Shown here one piece after another: positions 30,373-39,865 of a DNA stretch of 64,000 nt. Every line of letters begins with the position of its first letter. The stretch's first letter is position 1. The position numbers and the translations under genes are program-made. The DNA comes from Citrobacter freundii (GTDB lineage Bacteria > Pseudomonadota > Gammaproteobacteria > Enterobacterales > Enterobacteriaceae). The notes below the pieces were generated by a model that saw only the letters and a program-made list of their open reading frames with translations, was not told the origin of the DNA and did no database searches. The stretch spans positions 3,658,001 to 3,722,000 of the forward strand of contig NZ_CP099222.1 of the NCBI RefSeq assembly GCF_029717145.1, written 5' to 3'.

Positions 30373-31485
30373 ATGATCACAAGACGTTCGTTCGTCAGAC
30401 AGAGTCTGGTGACGTCAACGAGTATGTTACTCGCCAGTATAACGGGTATCGGCTTCAGTAAATTGGCCAGCGCAGCAGAAACCCACCGCTGGCTAATGCC
30501 AGATGAAGGTGCGCCCCATGCGGCAACCTGGATGGCATTTGGCGCCAGTGCAGAGATCTGGGAGCCTCACCTGCTGCCGGTAGTCCAGGGAAACCTGGCC
30601 CTGATCGCCAAAACCATCGCCGCATTTGAACCGGTAAATATGCTGGTTCGCGAAGAAGACAGCGACCTCGCGGCAAAGCTGTGTGGGCCATCGGTCAATG
30701 TGTTGGTGCAGTCAATTGACGATCTGTGGATCCGCGATACGGGGCCGGTGTTTGTGAAAAACACTGCCGGCACACTCGGCGGAGTCGGGTTTAATTTCAA
30801 CGGTTGGGGCGATAAACAGGAACATGAGCGCGACGCAAAAATCGCTGAGTTCGTCACCAATGACGCTAAGGCTGAATTTATTCTTTCGTCACTAACGCTT
30901 GAAGGTGGCGGTATCGAAGTGGACGGCGAAGGCACGGCGATTATTACCGAAAGCTGCGTTATTAACCCAAACCGCAACCCCGGCGTAAGCAAAACAGAGT
31001 GTGAGGCCGAACTAAAGCGCCTGCTGGGGCTGGAAAAAATCATCTGGTTACCGGGTATCGCCGGGAAAGATATTACCGATGGGCATACAGACTTTTATGC
31101 CCGGTTTACGCATCCGGGTACGGTCGTCGCGGGTCTCGAGCTGGATGCGTCATCGTTCGATTACGCCGTAACCCGCCGTCATCTGGCGATATTACGTGCC
31201 GCGACGGACGCCAAAGGACGTCGCCTGAACGTCGTAGCGCTGGAAGGCCCCACCACAATCCGCCAAACCTATGCAAACGACGACTTTGCCGCCGGCTATA
31301 TCAATTTTTACCTCTGCAATGGCGCCGTTATTGCGCCAGAGTTTGGTGACAAACGCACCGATCGTAATACCCGTGCAATTTTGCAGGCGCTGTTTGCTGA
31401 GCGTGAAATTATTCAACTGAATATCGACGGTATCGCAGCAGGCGGCGGTGGTATTCACTGCGCCACACAGCAGCAACCTCATTAA
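30373..31485 (+). CDS. Tat-exported agmatine-deiminase-like protein (peptidyl-arginine-deiminase family)
   Basis: 370 residues. The N-terminus has a twin-arginine motif (TRRSFVRQS) and a hydrophobic segment ending SAAETHRW, so export by Tat is predicted. The rest is the agmatine deiminase/PPAD fold: DDLWIRDTGPVFV, LTLEGGGIEVDGEGT, DGHTDFYARF and the catalytic C-terminal GGGGIHCATQQQP. Cytoplasmic AguA normally lacks a Tat signal, so this is a periplasmic version. IS1 copy 1 ends 75 bp upstream, so native promoter DNA may be displaced. Confidence 0.88.
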   Translation: MITRRSFVRQSLVTSTSMLLASITGIGFSKLASAAETHRWLMPDEGAPHAATWMAFGASAEIWEPHLLPVVQGNLALIAKTIAAFEPVNMLVREEDSDLAAKLCGPSVNVLVQSIDDLWIRDTGPVFVKNTAGTLGGVGFNFNGWGDKQEHERDAKIAEFVTNDAKAEFILSSLTLEGGGIEVDGEGTAIITESCVINPNRNPGVSKTECEAELKRLLGLEKIIWLPGIAGKDITDGHTDFYARFTHPGTVVAGLELDASSFDYAVTRRHLAILRAATDAKGRRLNVVALEGPTTIRQTYANDDFAAGYINFYLCNGAVIAPEFGDKRTDRNTRAILQALFAEREIIQLNIDGIAAGGGGIHCATQQQPH

Positions 31486-31548
31486 AGCGCAGCGTATTAC
31501 AGCTTACGCGATCGCCTTGGGGTTTAAGTTCTTGGGCTGTAAACCCGA

Positions 31549-31579
31549 CGCACAGGGCGATCCCCCTGTGCGTTTTTTT
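31549..31579 (+). terminator. Rho-independent terminator
   Basis: CGCACAGGG / CCCTGTGCG hairpin followed by TTTTTTT, 64 bp after the stop of the agmatine-deiminase-like gene. Confidence 0.88.
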
Positions 31580-31727
31580 ATTTCTGGAACACGGTGATGG
31601 GCAACGTTCGTGAAGTACTACAAAAATAAACGGCAGGTCATTTTTTGACATCAATAATCAATAAAAGCATGCCCTGTACTGTTCCGGCATGCCGGAATCT
31701 CCCTTCACACACGCACAGGACGGGATC

Positions 31728-32264
31728 ATGAAAATGCAATTCGCTACAAAATATCTGCCGCTGATTTGTCTGGTCTCAAGCGGGCTGCTCTATTCAGCTT
31801 CGGTAAACGCCATGGGAAATGACGATACCACGACGCCAACCTGCCCGAAGGGCCAGGTTTACGACAACAAAACCAAAAACTGTTTACCAGAAAAAAGCAG
31901 TATGATCGACGATCAGGATAAAACACAGTATGCGTATCACCTGGCGAAAACCGGTCACTATCAGGACGCTATCAATTTACTCGATACCTTACAGCAACCC
32001 AATACGCGTGAGGCCTGGAACTATCGGGGTTATGCCACCCGCAAACTGGGTCGTACGGATGAAGGGATTGGCTATTATCAACGCTCGATTGCCCTTGATC
32101 CACATTATGCCAAAGTACGCGAATACCTCGGTGAGGCATGGATGGTTAAGGGTCGCCCCGATCTGGCAAAAGCGGAACTGGCCACCATTAAAACCCTCTG
32201 CGGCACTCAATGCGAAGAATATCGCGACCTTAAAGCCGCGATCGACGGACACCCCGAGTCATAG
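31728..32264 (+). CDS. Exported tetratricopeptide-repeat protein
   Basis: 178 residues from the ATG at 31728, with AGGACGGG upstream. A signal peptide is cleaved near SVNA-MG. A short Cys pair (TCPKGQVYDNKTKNCLPE) follows, then two to three TPR-like repeats (YAYHLAKTGHYQDAINLLDTL, AWNYRGYATRKLGRTDEGIGYYQRSIALDP, AKVREYLGEAWMVKGRPDLAKAELATI) and a final CGTQCEEY pair. A periplasmic scaffold is likely; no partner is visible. It follows the agmatine-deiminase-like gene but behind a strong terminator, so it is probably its own unit. Confidence 0.82.
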   Translation: MKMQFATKYLPLICLVSSGLLYSASVNAMGNDDTTTPTCPKGQVYDNKTKNCLPEKSSMIDDQDKTQYAYHLAKTGHYQDAINLLDTLQQPNTREAWNYRGYATRKLGRTDEGIGYYQRSIALDPHYAKVREYLGEAWMVKGRPDLAKAELATIKTLCGTQCEEYRDLKAAIDGHPES

Positions 32265-32310
32265 GCCAGAAAGAAACGAGAAATAGCGGCAATGGCGTGC
32301 GTTTAGCTTC

Positions 32311-32571
32311 ATTGGGGGCATCTTTCTGAACCGAACACAGAATGCCCCCATTGATGCCACCAACAGGAACGTGATGTCTGTTGAGGCCGATTAACGCTGG
32401 AGATTTAGAAACATGTCAGAAGCTAAAAAATACGGGCTTTAAGTTGATTTCGGTAGACCTGGGAAGAGTTTGAAATGGTGCCGATAATAGGAACAGAAAA
32501 ACACAGCAAGCCATTGATAGAAAAACAAAAAAAATAAAACCAAATAAAAATGCCTCCAAAAATGCCCCCAT
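32311..32571. repeat. Repeated TGCCCCCA motifs around the left island end
   Basis: ATTGGGGGCAT (32311-32321), AATGCCCCCATT (32341-32352), AATGCCTCCA (32549-32558) and AATGCCCCCAT (32561-32571) surround the left attachment repeat. They may be arm-type sites for the lost tyrosine integrase (inference). No gene is visible in 32265-32604. Confidence 0.5.
32460..32492. repeat. Left attachment repeat of the thrW island
   Basis: A 33-bp exact copy of 35432-35464, which spans the 3' end of tRNA-Thr including CCA and some bases beyond (core TGGTGCCGATAATAGGA). It marks the distal end of an element integrated into thrW. Confidence 0.92.
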
Positions 32572-32604
32572 CAAAATCAGTTGCAATTGATAGGGGCTTT
32601 AGAT

Positions 32605-34590
32605 TTATGCAGCAGTTCCTTCTCTATTGATCTCGAGGATTCTAGATGTTAACTCATCGGGTGTTTCTTGTTTAATCGCCAATTCTTTTAAACGTAATTT
32701 GTCTGTTAAATCATGATATCGCAATTCAAATTCATTAATAATTTGCTTCCATGTTTTAATGTATATACGCTTATTTCCGCTCTTTTGAAGCAACCCATAT
32801 TCTCCATGATGTTTATTACTTTCAAGTTCATCACGAATATTAGCAGTACTATTTTGATTGTCGGATATATCATTTCCTACTAAAATAAAATCCCAACGGG
32901 TATTATCATTAGTAAATTCAGCATTAGAACTTATTACATTCTTATACTTTTTGACTTGTTCGTATTCCTTATCCGTCAATTTAACACTCGGTCGTTTCAA
33001 CTCAATAACTACACAGTGAAAATATTCTTTACCAGCATCATCGTATCTCTTTCCTTTTAAGGCTGCAAAAATATCCATTTCCTTTTTACTGTCAGGATGG
33101 TCTACAGAATACTTATCGAAGTGTTCTTCATCAAAACCCTTCACTTCTTTTAAAAACACTCTAAGTGCTTTATCAAATTTATCCTCTTCAGAGGCCAATA
33201 AAGTATATTGCTCACCAAACAACCATAAATTATCTTCTACTGATTTTTGTATGTGTTTAACTTCGTAAGTATCTTTCTCTGGATCCTTTATCAAAGCTTG
33301 GAAATATTCAAGTATATCCAACCGATCATTAATAAATGAGATGGTTTTTGTAATATTCGACAGAGAGGTTCTTTTAATGACATTAGATAATTTATCAACT
33401 TCTTGATCGCTTAACTCGACGATCCCCTCAAAGATATCAAAGAGATTTGCTAAACTATTCGTCTCAACAATCCTATCTAGTAACTTAACAAAAATTTTCT
33501 TTTGTTTAATATTTAGGGTCTTGGAGAAAAGCAATGGTTCAGCCTCGTAAATCACCTTAATAGTTTCAATGAGTTGATTCCTTCTAAATTCATTGTAAGC
33601 GACATTATCGCCAGGATACTCAGGTAATATACCTTGAGAGAGATATTCCTGGATAAGTTGATCAGCCACGCTACTCTTACAGACTCGGTATTCTTCCTTG
33701 AGTATTTTTTTAACTTCTGAAACTATAAATTTATACTCTTCAGATTTAGTATTGTTTTCATGAGAATCTAATAAGTCCGCATGTATGTCGAACGAATCAA
33801 AAAATGATGAAGATACATATGCTGAACAATAAAATTTCTTACCATTAAGTTCAGATAACTCTTTATGGACTATGATACCTGAGCTATTTATAAAATAAAT
33901 GAATGATTTTTCTTTGACCGGTCGCTGCGACCATTGAGTCGTTTTAATATCAAATTTATACCCATTTAATTCTTTGTAATAATTATGAGACAAATAATCA
34001 ATGGGTCTCATTTTTACCTGATTTATATAAACTTGAATATTAGGATCAGCAAGCAACAACCATGATATATCATTCTGAATATATCCAATCATTTGATTGT
34101 TGAACTCGTCTTCACCTATAGTGATAGGTGAAAATGATACTACTGTTCCTCTTTGATTCTGTGGCATTACTATCGGTGCGCTGACCACATATTCATTAAT
34201 ATGGCTAGCTTTAAGCTCAATCGTAAACTCTGTACCTTTTCCATCAAAAGTTGTCCACAATGCTCTTTGTGCAAATTTTACAAAAGAAAAACGCCCCTTT
34301 CCTTTCCGTCCTCTCGTAATAGGTGAGCATTTTTGTTTTTTTTGAGAGTCGAGAAACTTATCAAATGTCTGATCCAACTCAGAATAAACAATTCCTAATC
34401 CATCATCAGATATAGATATTTCTGAAAGACCACTAAGCCCATTTGGTTTCGAATTAATGTGGATTGTTTTTGCACCAGCATCAAATGCATTCCAAACATA
34501 CTCGCACAGAGCTTTGCTCGTGGAAAGATTCTCCAACTGACTAAGAACACTTTGCCCAGTATTTTTAGTTGTTCTTTTTGTGCTGGCCAT
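32605..34590 (-). CDS. GHKL (Hsp90-type) ATPase fused to a Shedu/PD-(D/E)xK-like nuclease domain; candidate anti-phage protein
   Basis: 661 residues. The N-terminal ~180 residues have the GHKL ATP-binding motifs: N box EYVWNAFDAGA (Glu30, Asn34, Asp37), G1 box DDGLGI (62-67) and a glycine-rich lid GRKGKGRFSF (94-103), as in MORC/Hsp90-like ATPases. A long helical middle follows. Near 450 begins a segment typical of Shedu/DUF4263 nucleases: EDNLWLFGEQY, then Asp506 (KKEMDIF), Glu530 and Lys532 in VVIELKRP, and a following YEQVKKY. This gives a D..ExK nuclease signature. It is the only complete gene in a thrW-linked, AT-rich island. An ATP-dependent sensor controlling a nuclease is inferred; no function has been demonstrated here. 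Confidence 0.8.
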   Translation of the reverse strand: MASTKRTTKNTGQSVLSQLENLSTSKALCEYVWNAFDAGAKTIHINSKPNGLSGLSEISISDDGLGIVYSELDQTFDKFLDSQKKQKCSPITRGRKGKGRFSFVKFAQRALWTTFDGKGTEFTIELKASHINEYVVSAPIVMPQNQRGTVVSFSPITIGEDEFNNQMIGYIQNDISWLLLADPNIQVYINQVKMRPIDYLSHNYYKELNGYKFDIKTTQWSQRPVKEKSFIYFINSSGIIVHKELSELNGKKFYCSAYVSSSFFDSFDIHADLLDSHENNTKSEEYKFIVSEVKKILKEEYRVCKSSVADQLIQEYLSQGILPEYPGDNVAYNEFRRNQLIETIKVIYEAEPLLFSKTLNIKQKKIFVKLLDRIVETNSLANLFDIFEGIVELSDQEVDKLSNVIKRTSLSNITKTISFINDRLDILEYFQALIKDPEKDTYEVKHIQKSVEDNLWLFGEQYTLLASEEDKFDKALRVFLKEVKGFDEEHFDKYSVDHPDSKKEMDIFAALKGKRYDDAGKEYFHCVVIELKRPSVKLTDKEYEQVKKYKNVISSNAEFTNDNTRWDFILVGNDISDNQNSTANIRDELESNKHHGEYGLLQKSGNKRIYIKTWKQIINEFELRYHDLTDKLRLKELAIKQETPDELTSRILEINREGTAA

Positions 34591-35167
34591 AAAGCTTTCT
34601 CCATAGCTCTAAAATATAAATTTTTATCTATTCCTATAATAAACCAATAAATTAACCAGGCAAAGGGAACAAAATCGCAGATTTTTGACTTTTTTGGGCT
34701 TGATCTGATGCCTGCCAAGGCCGCACAGAAAGCGAACAATAGAAAACAATATAAAAATCATATGATTATGATAAATCCAAAGTTTCTACATGATGCCACT
34801 CAAAATTTACTATGACAAAAATCGCACTACACCGCACCCGCCTGCGGTTTTCATATCACTAAAATTTTTCAGTTGTGATTTTTTACAAACGATATTGCCA
34901 GCCCGCGCCCGTTCTGGGGATGCTCTGCGAGACAGGAACTGAAAAGAATGAAAAGAAATTCAGCTTTTTTCAGTTTTACTGTCCGTAGTATCTATGGCCT
35001 GAATACGCAACTCTATGATATTAAATGGATAATTAACTTTAGGTGTGTGATTTTATGAAGGTTTGTGAAACATGAAAAACATAACAATTTGAAAAATTAT
35101 AATTTTATGTCCGTATAAACTGAAATCCTGTGTTCCGGGAACGGAGCGGCCATTCCCGACGCATACT
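34591..35167. other. Non-coding part of the thrW island
   Basis: 577 bp of mostly AT-rich DNA, with a GC-richer patch at 34825-34940 (CGCACCCGCCTGCGG hairpin). It should contain the promoter of the ATPase-nuclease gene. I see no intact gene; it probably consists of decayed phage-satellite sequence. Confidence 0.5.
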
Positions 35168-35395
35168 TTACCCATTCTTTTGCGCAGCCAGCAGCAACTT
35201 TAAAGCCTTTTCCCGCTCCTCGGGTGGAATGGCATCAATTAGCTCTTTAACCCTCCCCTGCCCGTTCAGCGCGCTTGGACTAACGGAATGGGAGAAAGCA
35301 ACATTCATCACAAACGAGTGACCGCACTCCACATTAGAGCAACAGCAGTACAAATCGTACAGCTGTACAAAATGATGGGAAACTGCGTAATATCT
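35168..35395 (-). pseudogene. Truncated Ogr/Delta zinc-finger activator (phage P2/P4 type)
   Basis: The frame reads (VSHHFVQLYD)LYCCCSNVECGHSFVMNVAF, then SHSVSPSALNG, and ends KLLLAAQKNG. This is the C-terminal half of an Ogr/Delta late-gene activator, with the second pair of zinc-binding cysteines (YCCCSNVECGHSF). The N-terminal CPxC..RTS half is missing because the attachment repeat lies 36 bp beyond. Such genes belong to P2-like phages and P4-like satellites, giving the origin of the island. The open frame from a TTG at 35353 (61 codons) could be expressed but is unlikely to work. Confidence 0.7.
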
Positions 35396-35431
35396 ATGTT
35401 TTTAAAAGGGTTTTTCTACTTTAAGAACGCT

Positions 35432-35464
35432 TGGGAAGAGTTTGAAATGGTGCCGATAATAGGA
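35432..35464. repeat. Right attachment repeat (inside thrW)
   Basis: Exact 33-bp partner of 32460-32492; overlaps the last 17 bases of thrW and 16 bp beyond its 3' end. Confidence 0.92.
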
Positions 35465-35523
35465 GTCGAACCTACGACCTTCGCATTACGAATGCGCTGC
35501 TCTACCAACTGAGCTATATCGGC
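35448..35523 (-). tRNA. thrW: tRNA-Thr(CGU)
   Basis: 76 bases with CCA encoded. The acceptor stem is GCCGATA/TATCGGC, the D loop AGCTCAGTTGGTAGAGC, the anticodon loop TTCGTAA (anticodon CGU), and the T arm GGTTCGACTCC. Its position beside proA matches E. coli thrW, a known integration site (prophage CP4-6 in K-12). Confidence 0.97.
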
Positions 35524-35637
35524 ACTGATAAAGACATGCCCACGATTGTGAACACGGGGTAGAAGGTTAAAACTAACCGGGCGACGCGTCAATGGCCTTG
35601 CGAATCAAACGCCTATTTTTGCATCACCCGGTTTCAA

Positions 35638-36891
35638 TTACGCACGAATCGTGTCGTCACCGAAGCCGATCCACTTGTACGTGGTCAGTGCTTCCAGCCC
35701 CATCGGTCCGCGTGCGTGTAATTTCTGCGTACTAACTGCCACTTCCGCACCCAATCCAAACTGGCCGCCGTCGGTAAAACGGGTGGAGGCGTTAACGTAC
35801 ACCGCAGACGAATCCACCTCGTTAACGAAGCGGTTGGCGTTGTGCATATCGCGCGTCAGGATCGCGTCGGAATGCTGGGTGCCATGTTCGCGAATATGAC
35901 CGATGGCCTCATCCAGGTCGCTGACGATTTTTACGTTCAGATCCAGCGACAGAAACTCATCGTCGTACTCTTGTGCTTTTACCGCCACCACGTTGGCCGG
36001 ACCGGCCTGCAATTGAGTCAGCGCGGCCTCATCAGCATGCAGCGTGACGCCGCTTTGCGCCATCTGCTGGCTCAGCACGGGCAGGAAGCGTCCGGCGATA
36101 TTCTGGTGCACCAGCAGCGTCTCGACGGTATTACAGGTGCTCGGGCGTTGGGTTTTGGCGTTAACGATAATCCGGAGTGCGGCGATGATATCTGCGCTTT
36201 CATCCACATAGATATGACAAACACCAATACCGCCAGTGATCACCGGAATAGTCGACTGTTCGCGACACAGTTTGTGCAGGCCTGCGCCGCCGCGCGGGAT
36301 CAGCATATCGATGTACTTATCCATGCGCAGCATTTCGCTGACCAGTGCGCGGTCCGGATTATCAATCGATTGCACGGCGGCCGCCGGTAAACCACAGGCC
36401 TCCAGCGCCTGCTGAATCACTGCCACGGTTGCCGCATTTGTCCGGTATGTCTCTTTGCCACCGCGCAGGATCGCCGCATTGCCGGTTTTCAGGCACAGGG
36501 AGGCGACATCAACGGTGACGTTAGGACGCGCTTCATAAATCACGCCAATCACGCCCAGCGGAACGCGACGACGCTCCAGACGCAGGCCGCTATCCAGCAG
36601 ACCGCCGTCAATCACCTGTCCGACCGGGTCGGCGAGGTTGCACACCTGACGTACGTCATCGGCGATGGCTTTCAAACGTGCCGGGGTCAGCGCCAGACGA
36701 TCCAGCATCGCGTCACTCAAACCGTTTTCCCGTGCCTGCTCAACGTCTTGTGCGTTAGCGCTGAGGATGCTTTCGGTTTGCGCTTCCAGTTCATCGGCAA
36801 TCTTTTCCAGCACGCGGTTTTTTTCGCGGCTGGAGAGTAGCGCCAGCTTATACGACGCTGCTTTGGCAGCAATGCCCATTTGTTCCAGCAT
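35638..36891 (-). CDS. proA: ProA, glutamate-5-semialdehyde dehydrogenase
   Basis: 417 residues, the E. coli length. The catalytic Cys region [14 protein letters not shown] and the cofactor-binding [18 protein letters not shown] are present. It reduces gamma-glutamyl phosphate in proline synthesis. It begins 11 bp after the proB stop; together they form the proBA operon, followed by thrW. Confidence 0.98.
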   Translation of the reverse strand: MLEQMGIAAKAASYKLALLSSREKNRVLEKIADELEAQTESILSANAQDVEQARENGLSDAMLDRLALTPARLKAIADDVRQVCNLADPVGQVIDGGLLDSGLRLERRRVPLGVIGVIYEARPNVTVDVASLCLKTGNAAILRGGKETYRTNAATVAVIQQALEACGLPAAAVQSIDNPDRALVSEMLRMDKYIDMLIPRGGAGLHKLCREQSTIPVITGGIGVCHIYVDESADIIAALRIIVNAKTQRPSTCNTVETLLVHQNIAGRFLPVLSQQMAQSGVTLHADEAALTQLQAGPANVVAVKAQEYDDEFLSLDLNVKIVSDLDEAIGHIREHGTQHSDAILTRDMHNANRFVNEVDSSAVYVNASTRFTDGGQFGLGAEVAVSTQKLHARGPMGLEALTTYKWIGFGDDTIRA

Positions 36892-36902
36892 ATGCCTGCT
36901 CC

Positions 36903-38006
36903 TTAACGGGTGATCATGTCATCGCGATGGACGGCAACCGGGCCATATTCATAGCCGAGGATCGCGTCAATCTGTTGAGAGTGGTGTCCGGCAATACGGC
37001 GCAGCGCGTCGCTGTTATAGCGAGTGACGCCGTGGGCAATATCGCGCCCTTCAAGATTGCAGATACGAATCACTTCACCACGAGAGAAGTTGCCTGTCAC
37101 GCTTTTAATGCCTTTAGGCAATAACGAACTGCCGCGTTCCAGAATGGCGGAGGTCGCCCCTTCATCGACGGTGATTTCCCCCGCGGGCGGTGCGCCGAAG
37201 ATCCAGCGTTTGCGGTTCTCCAGCGGAGAAGCCTGAGCATGAAAACGCGTCCCCACGGACACGCCTTCCATTACATCACCAATCACGCCAGGCTTGCTGC
37301 CTGCGGCAATAATGGTGTCGATACCGGCGCGGCAGGCCACGTCTGCCGCCTGCAGCTTGGTGCCCATACCGCCGGTGCCGAGACCAGAAACGCTGTCTCC
37401 GGCGATAGACCGCAGCGCGTCATCAATCCCGTAGACGTCTTTAATCAGCTCAGCCTGCGGATTGGTACGCGGGTCAGCGGTGAACAGGCCCTGCTGATCG
37501 GTGAGCAGCAGCAGCTTATCGGCCCCGGCCAGAATCGCCGCCAGCGCCGACAGGTTATCGTTATCACCGACTTTGATTTCGGCGGTTGCCACCGCGTCGT
37601 TCTCATTGATGACAGGAACGATGTTGTTATCCAGCAGCGCACGTAACGTGTCGCGAGCGTTAAGGAAACGTTCTCTGTCTTCCATATCCGCACGCGTCAG
37701 CAGCATCTGCCCGACATGAATGCCATAAATGGAGAACAGCTGTTCCCAGAGTTGAATCAGCCGGCTCTGCCCTACTGCCGCCAGCAGCTGTTTAGAGGCG
37801 ATCGTTGCCGGGAGTTCAGGGTAACCAAGATGCTCACGCCCGGCGGCAATCGCGCCCGAGGTAACAATAACAATGCGATGCCCTGCGGCATGGAGCTGCG
37901 CGCACTGGCGGACCAGTTCTACGATGTGGGCACGGTTCAGGCGGCGCGATCCGCCCGTTAGCACACTGGTGCCTAGTTTTACCACCAGCGTCTGGCTGTC
38001 ACTCAT
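36903..38006 (-). CDS. proB: ProB, glutamate 5-kinase
   Basis: 367 residues with an N-terminal amino-acid-kinase domain ([48 protein letters not shown]) and a C-terminal PUA domain from about 275. It makes the first, proline-inhibited step of proline synthesis. It is first in proBA and divergent from phoE. Confidence 0.98.
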   Translation of the reverse strand: MSDSQTLVVKLGTSVLTGGSRRLNRAHIVELVRQCAQLHAAGHRIVIVTSGAIAAGREHLGYPELPATIASKQLLAAVGQSRLIQLWEQLFSIYGIHVGQMLLTRADMEDRERFLNARDTLRALLDNNIVPVINENDAVATAEIKVGDNDNLSALAAILAGADKLLLLTDQQGLFTADPRTNPQAELIKDVYGIDDALRSIAGDSVSGLGTGGMGTKLQAADVACRAGIDTIIAAGSKPGVIGDVMEGVSVGTRFHAQASPLENRKRWIFGAPPAGEITVDEGATSAILERGSSLLPKGIKSVTGNFSRGEVIRICNLEGRDIAHGVTRYNSDALRRIAGHHSQQIDAILGYEYGPVAVHRDDMITR

Positions 38007-38194
38007 GATTCTCTGCCATTCAAGATTGGGGAAATGATATCAAACGAACGTTTTAGCAGGACTGGCCCCGGTTGCCAACAGCCAGCGCACAAAGCATGAA
38101 ATTTTATTGCGCAGGATCAGCAAGCGTAGCGGCAAGTTTTGACGTTTTTATGACAGAAACAAATAAACATTCTTTTTTAAAAATATTCTTACTT

Positions 38195-38212
38195 TGTCAT
38201 AAAACGTTCATT
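38195..38212 (+). promoter_or_regulatory. Pho box of phoE
   Basis: TTGTCAT-AAAA-CGTTCAT: two 7-bp PhoB half-sites of the CTGTCAT type separated by four bases. It lies 82 bp before the phoE start in the 288-bp proB/phoE divergent region. Confidence 0.82.
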
Positions 38213-38294
38213 GCCAGACGTTAAAAACCCTCCTGTCTTTGAACGGGGAACACACCCAGTAAATATTCGCGCGTACTTTAAATCAGGAATGAAA

Positions 38295-39350
38295 ATGAAA
38301 AAGAGCACTCTGGCATTAGTGGTGATGGGTATTATGGCATCGGCATCCGTACAGGCAGCGGAAGTGTATAATAAGAACGGAAATAAACTGGATGTGTACG
38401 GCAAAGTTAAAGCCATGCACTACATGACCGATAATGACAGCAAAGACGGCGACCAAAGCTATATCCGTTTTGGTTTTAAAGGTGAAACTCAAATTAACGA
38501 TCAGCTGACCGGTTATGGTCGTTGGGAAGCAGAGTTCGCAGGCAATAAAGCCGAAAGCGATCCTAACCAGCAAAAAACACGTCTGGCCTTCGCGGGTCTG
38601 AAATTGAAAAACCTCGGTTCCTTCGACTATGGTCGTAACCTGGGTGCGCTGTACGACGTTGAAGCGTGGACCGATATGTTCCCGGAGTTCGGTGGGGACT
38701 CTTCCGCGCAGACCGATAACTTCATGACTAAACGCGCCAGCGGTCTGGCGACGTACCGTAACACCGACTTCTTCGGCGTCGTTGATGGCCTGGATCTCAC
38801 CTTGCAATACCAGGGTAAAAACGAAGACCGCGATGTGAAAAAACAGAATGGCGACGGTTTTGGTACGTCGGTGACCTATGACTTTGGCGGCAGCGATTTC
38901 GCCATCAGCGGCGCCTATACCAATTCCGATCGTACCAATCAGCAGAATCTGCAAAACCGTGGCGCGGGCGATAAAGCCGAAGCCTGGGCAACCGGTTTAA
39001 AATACGATGCCAACGATATTTATATTGCCACGATGTACTCTGAAACGCGCAAAATGACGCCTATATCCGGTGGTTTCGCCAATAAAAAACAGAACGTCGA
39101 AGCAGTGGTTCAGTACCAGTTTGATTTTGGTCTGCGTCCGTCCCTGGGATATGTGCTGTCGAAAGGCAAAGATATTGAAGGTATCGGTAATGAAGATCTG
39201 GTGAATTATATCGACGTTGGCGCGACCTATTATTTCAACAAGAATATGTCAGCATTTGTTGATTATAAAATCAACCAGTTGGATAGCGATAATAAGCTGG
39301 CCATCAACAATGATGATATCGTCGCAGTGGGGATGACCTACCAGTTCTGA
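38295..39350 (+). CDS. phoE: PhoE, phosphate-starvation outer-membrane porin
   Basis: 351 residues from the ATG at 38295, the E. coli start; another ATG lies two codons earlier. Signal peptide [21 protein letters not shown], mature start [19 protein letters not shown], the L3 constriction-loop motif [18 protein letters not shown], and the C-terminal Phe required for barrel assembly. It forms an anion-preferring trimeric porin. A Pho box is visible upstream. Confidence 0.97.
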   Translation: MKKSTLALVVMGIMASASVQAAEVYNKNGNKLDVYGKVKAMHYMTDNDSKDGDQSYIRFGFKGETQINDQLTGYGRWEAEFAGNKAESDPNQQKTRLAFAGLKLKNLGSFDYGRNLGALYDVEAWTDMFPEFGGDSSAQTDNFMTKRASGLATYRNTDFFGVVDGLDLTLQYQGKNEDRDVKKQNGDGFGTSVTYDFGGSDFAISGAYTNSDRTNQQNLQNRGAGDKAEAWATGLKYDANDIYIATMYSETRKMTPISGGFANKKQNVEAVVQYQFDFGLRPSLGYVLSKGKDIEGIGNEDLVNYIDVGATYYFNKNMSAFVDYKINQLDSDNKLAINNDDIVAVGMTYQF

Positions 39351-39360
39351 TCTAACATAA

Positions 39361-39400
39361 AAAATGCCGGATGGGGTTGCGCCGCCATCCGGCATTTTGC
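39361..39400. terminator. REP-type terminator between phoE and crl
   Basis: AAAATGCCGGATGG / CCATCCGGCATTTT, a long perfect stem with terminal T run on both strands, between convergent genes. Confidence 0.85.
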
Positions 39401-39406
39401 TGTTCA

Positions 39407-39808
39407 CTATGCCGTTAATTTAACCGGCTGATCTTTAAAGTCGTCCGCAGGTTCCAGCGCCAGATTCAGCGACGTTAGCAACCCACGCAATTTTTCATGG
39501 AACTCACGTAAGGTGTACTCCAGTCGATCTACCACTTCAGTCTCTTTGATGGGCACGGCGGTCCAGTTGCCGTCTTGATCAAACAAACCAAACTGGTAGC
39601 TGTACGTGAAGCGTTTTTCCTGTGCTTCTAACTCCATCCACCAGCCCCAGAATTCACGCTTCTCCGGCGCGGGTTTCACGTTGACGCAAACAGCCAGACA
39701 ATCGAAAAAAAATCGATTATCTTCGCACTGCCCTTCCCGGATGTAGGGGCCAAGCGCGGTGAATTTCTTGATCAATCTGCTTTTCGGGTGTCCACTCGGT
39801 AACGTCAT
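39407..39808 (-). CDS. crl: Crl, sigma-S assembly factor
   Basis: 133 residues, matching E. coli Crl ([26 protein letters not shown] start; [14 protein letters not shown] end). It promotes association of RpoS with core polymerase and thereby curli and stationary-phase genes. All the conserved aromatic residues ([10 protein letters not shown]) are present, so it appears functional. Confidence 0.97.
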   Translation of the reverse strand: MTLPSGHPKSRLIKKFTALGPYIREGQCEDNRFFFDCLAVCVNVKPAPEKREFWGWWMELEAQEKRFTYSYQFGLFDQDGNWTAVPIKETEVVDRLEYTLREFHEKLRGLLTSLNLALEPADDFKDQPVKLTA

Positions 39809-39865
39809 TGCGATCTCCTTAGGTGAAGCAACTGTTTTACCAAATCAATAAAATTTAGCAATCTA

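Noticed and set aside
32265..35447. Intact prophage or active integrative element at thrW
   Set aside because: No integrase, replication, or structural genes; only one cargo gene and an Ogr/Delta fragment remain.
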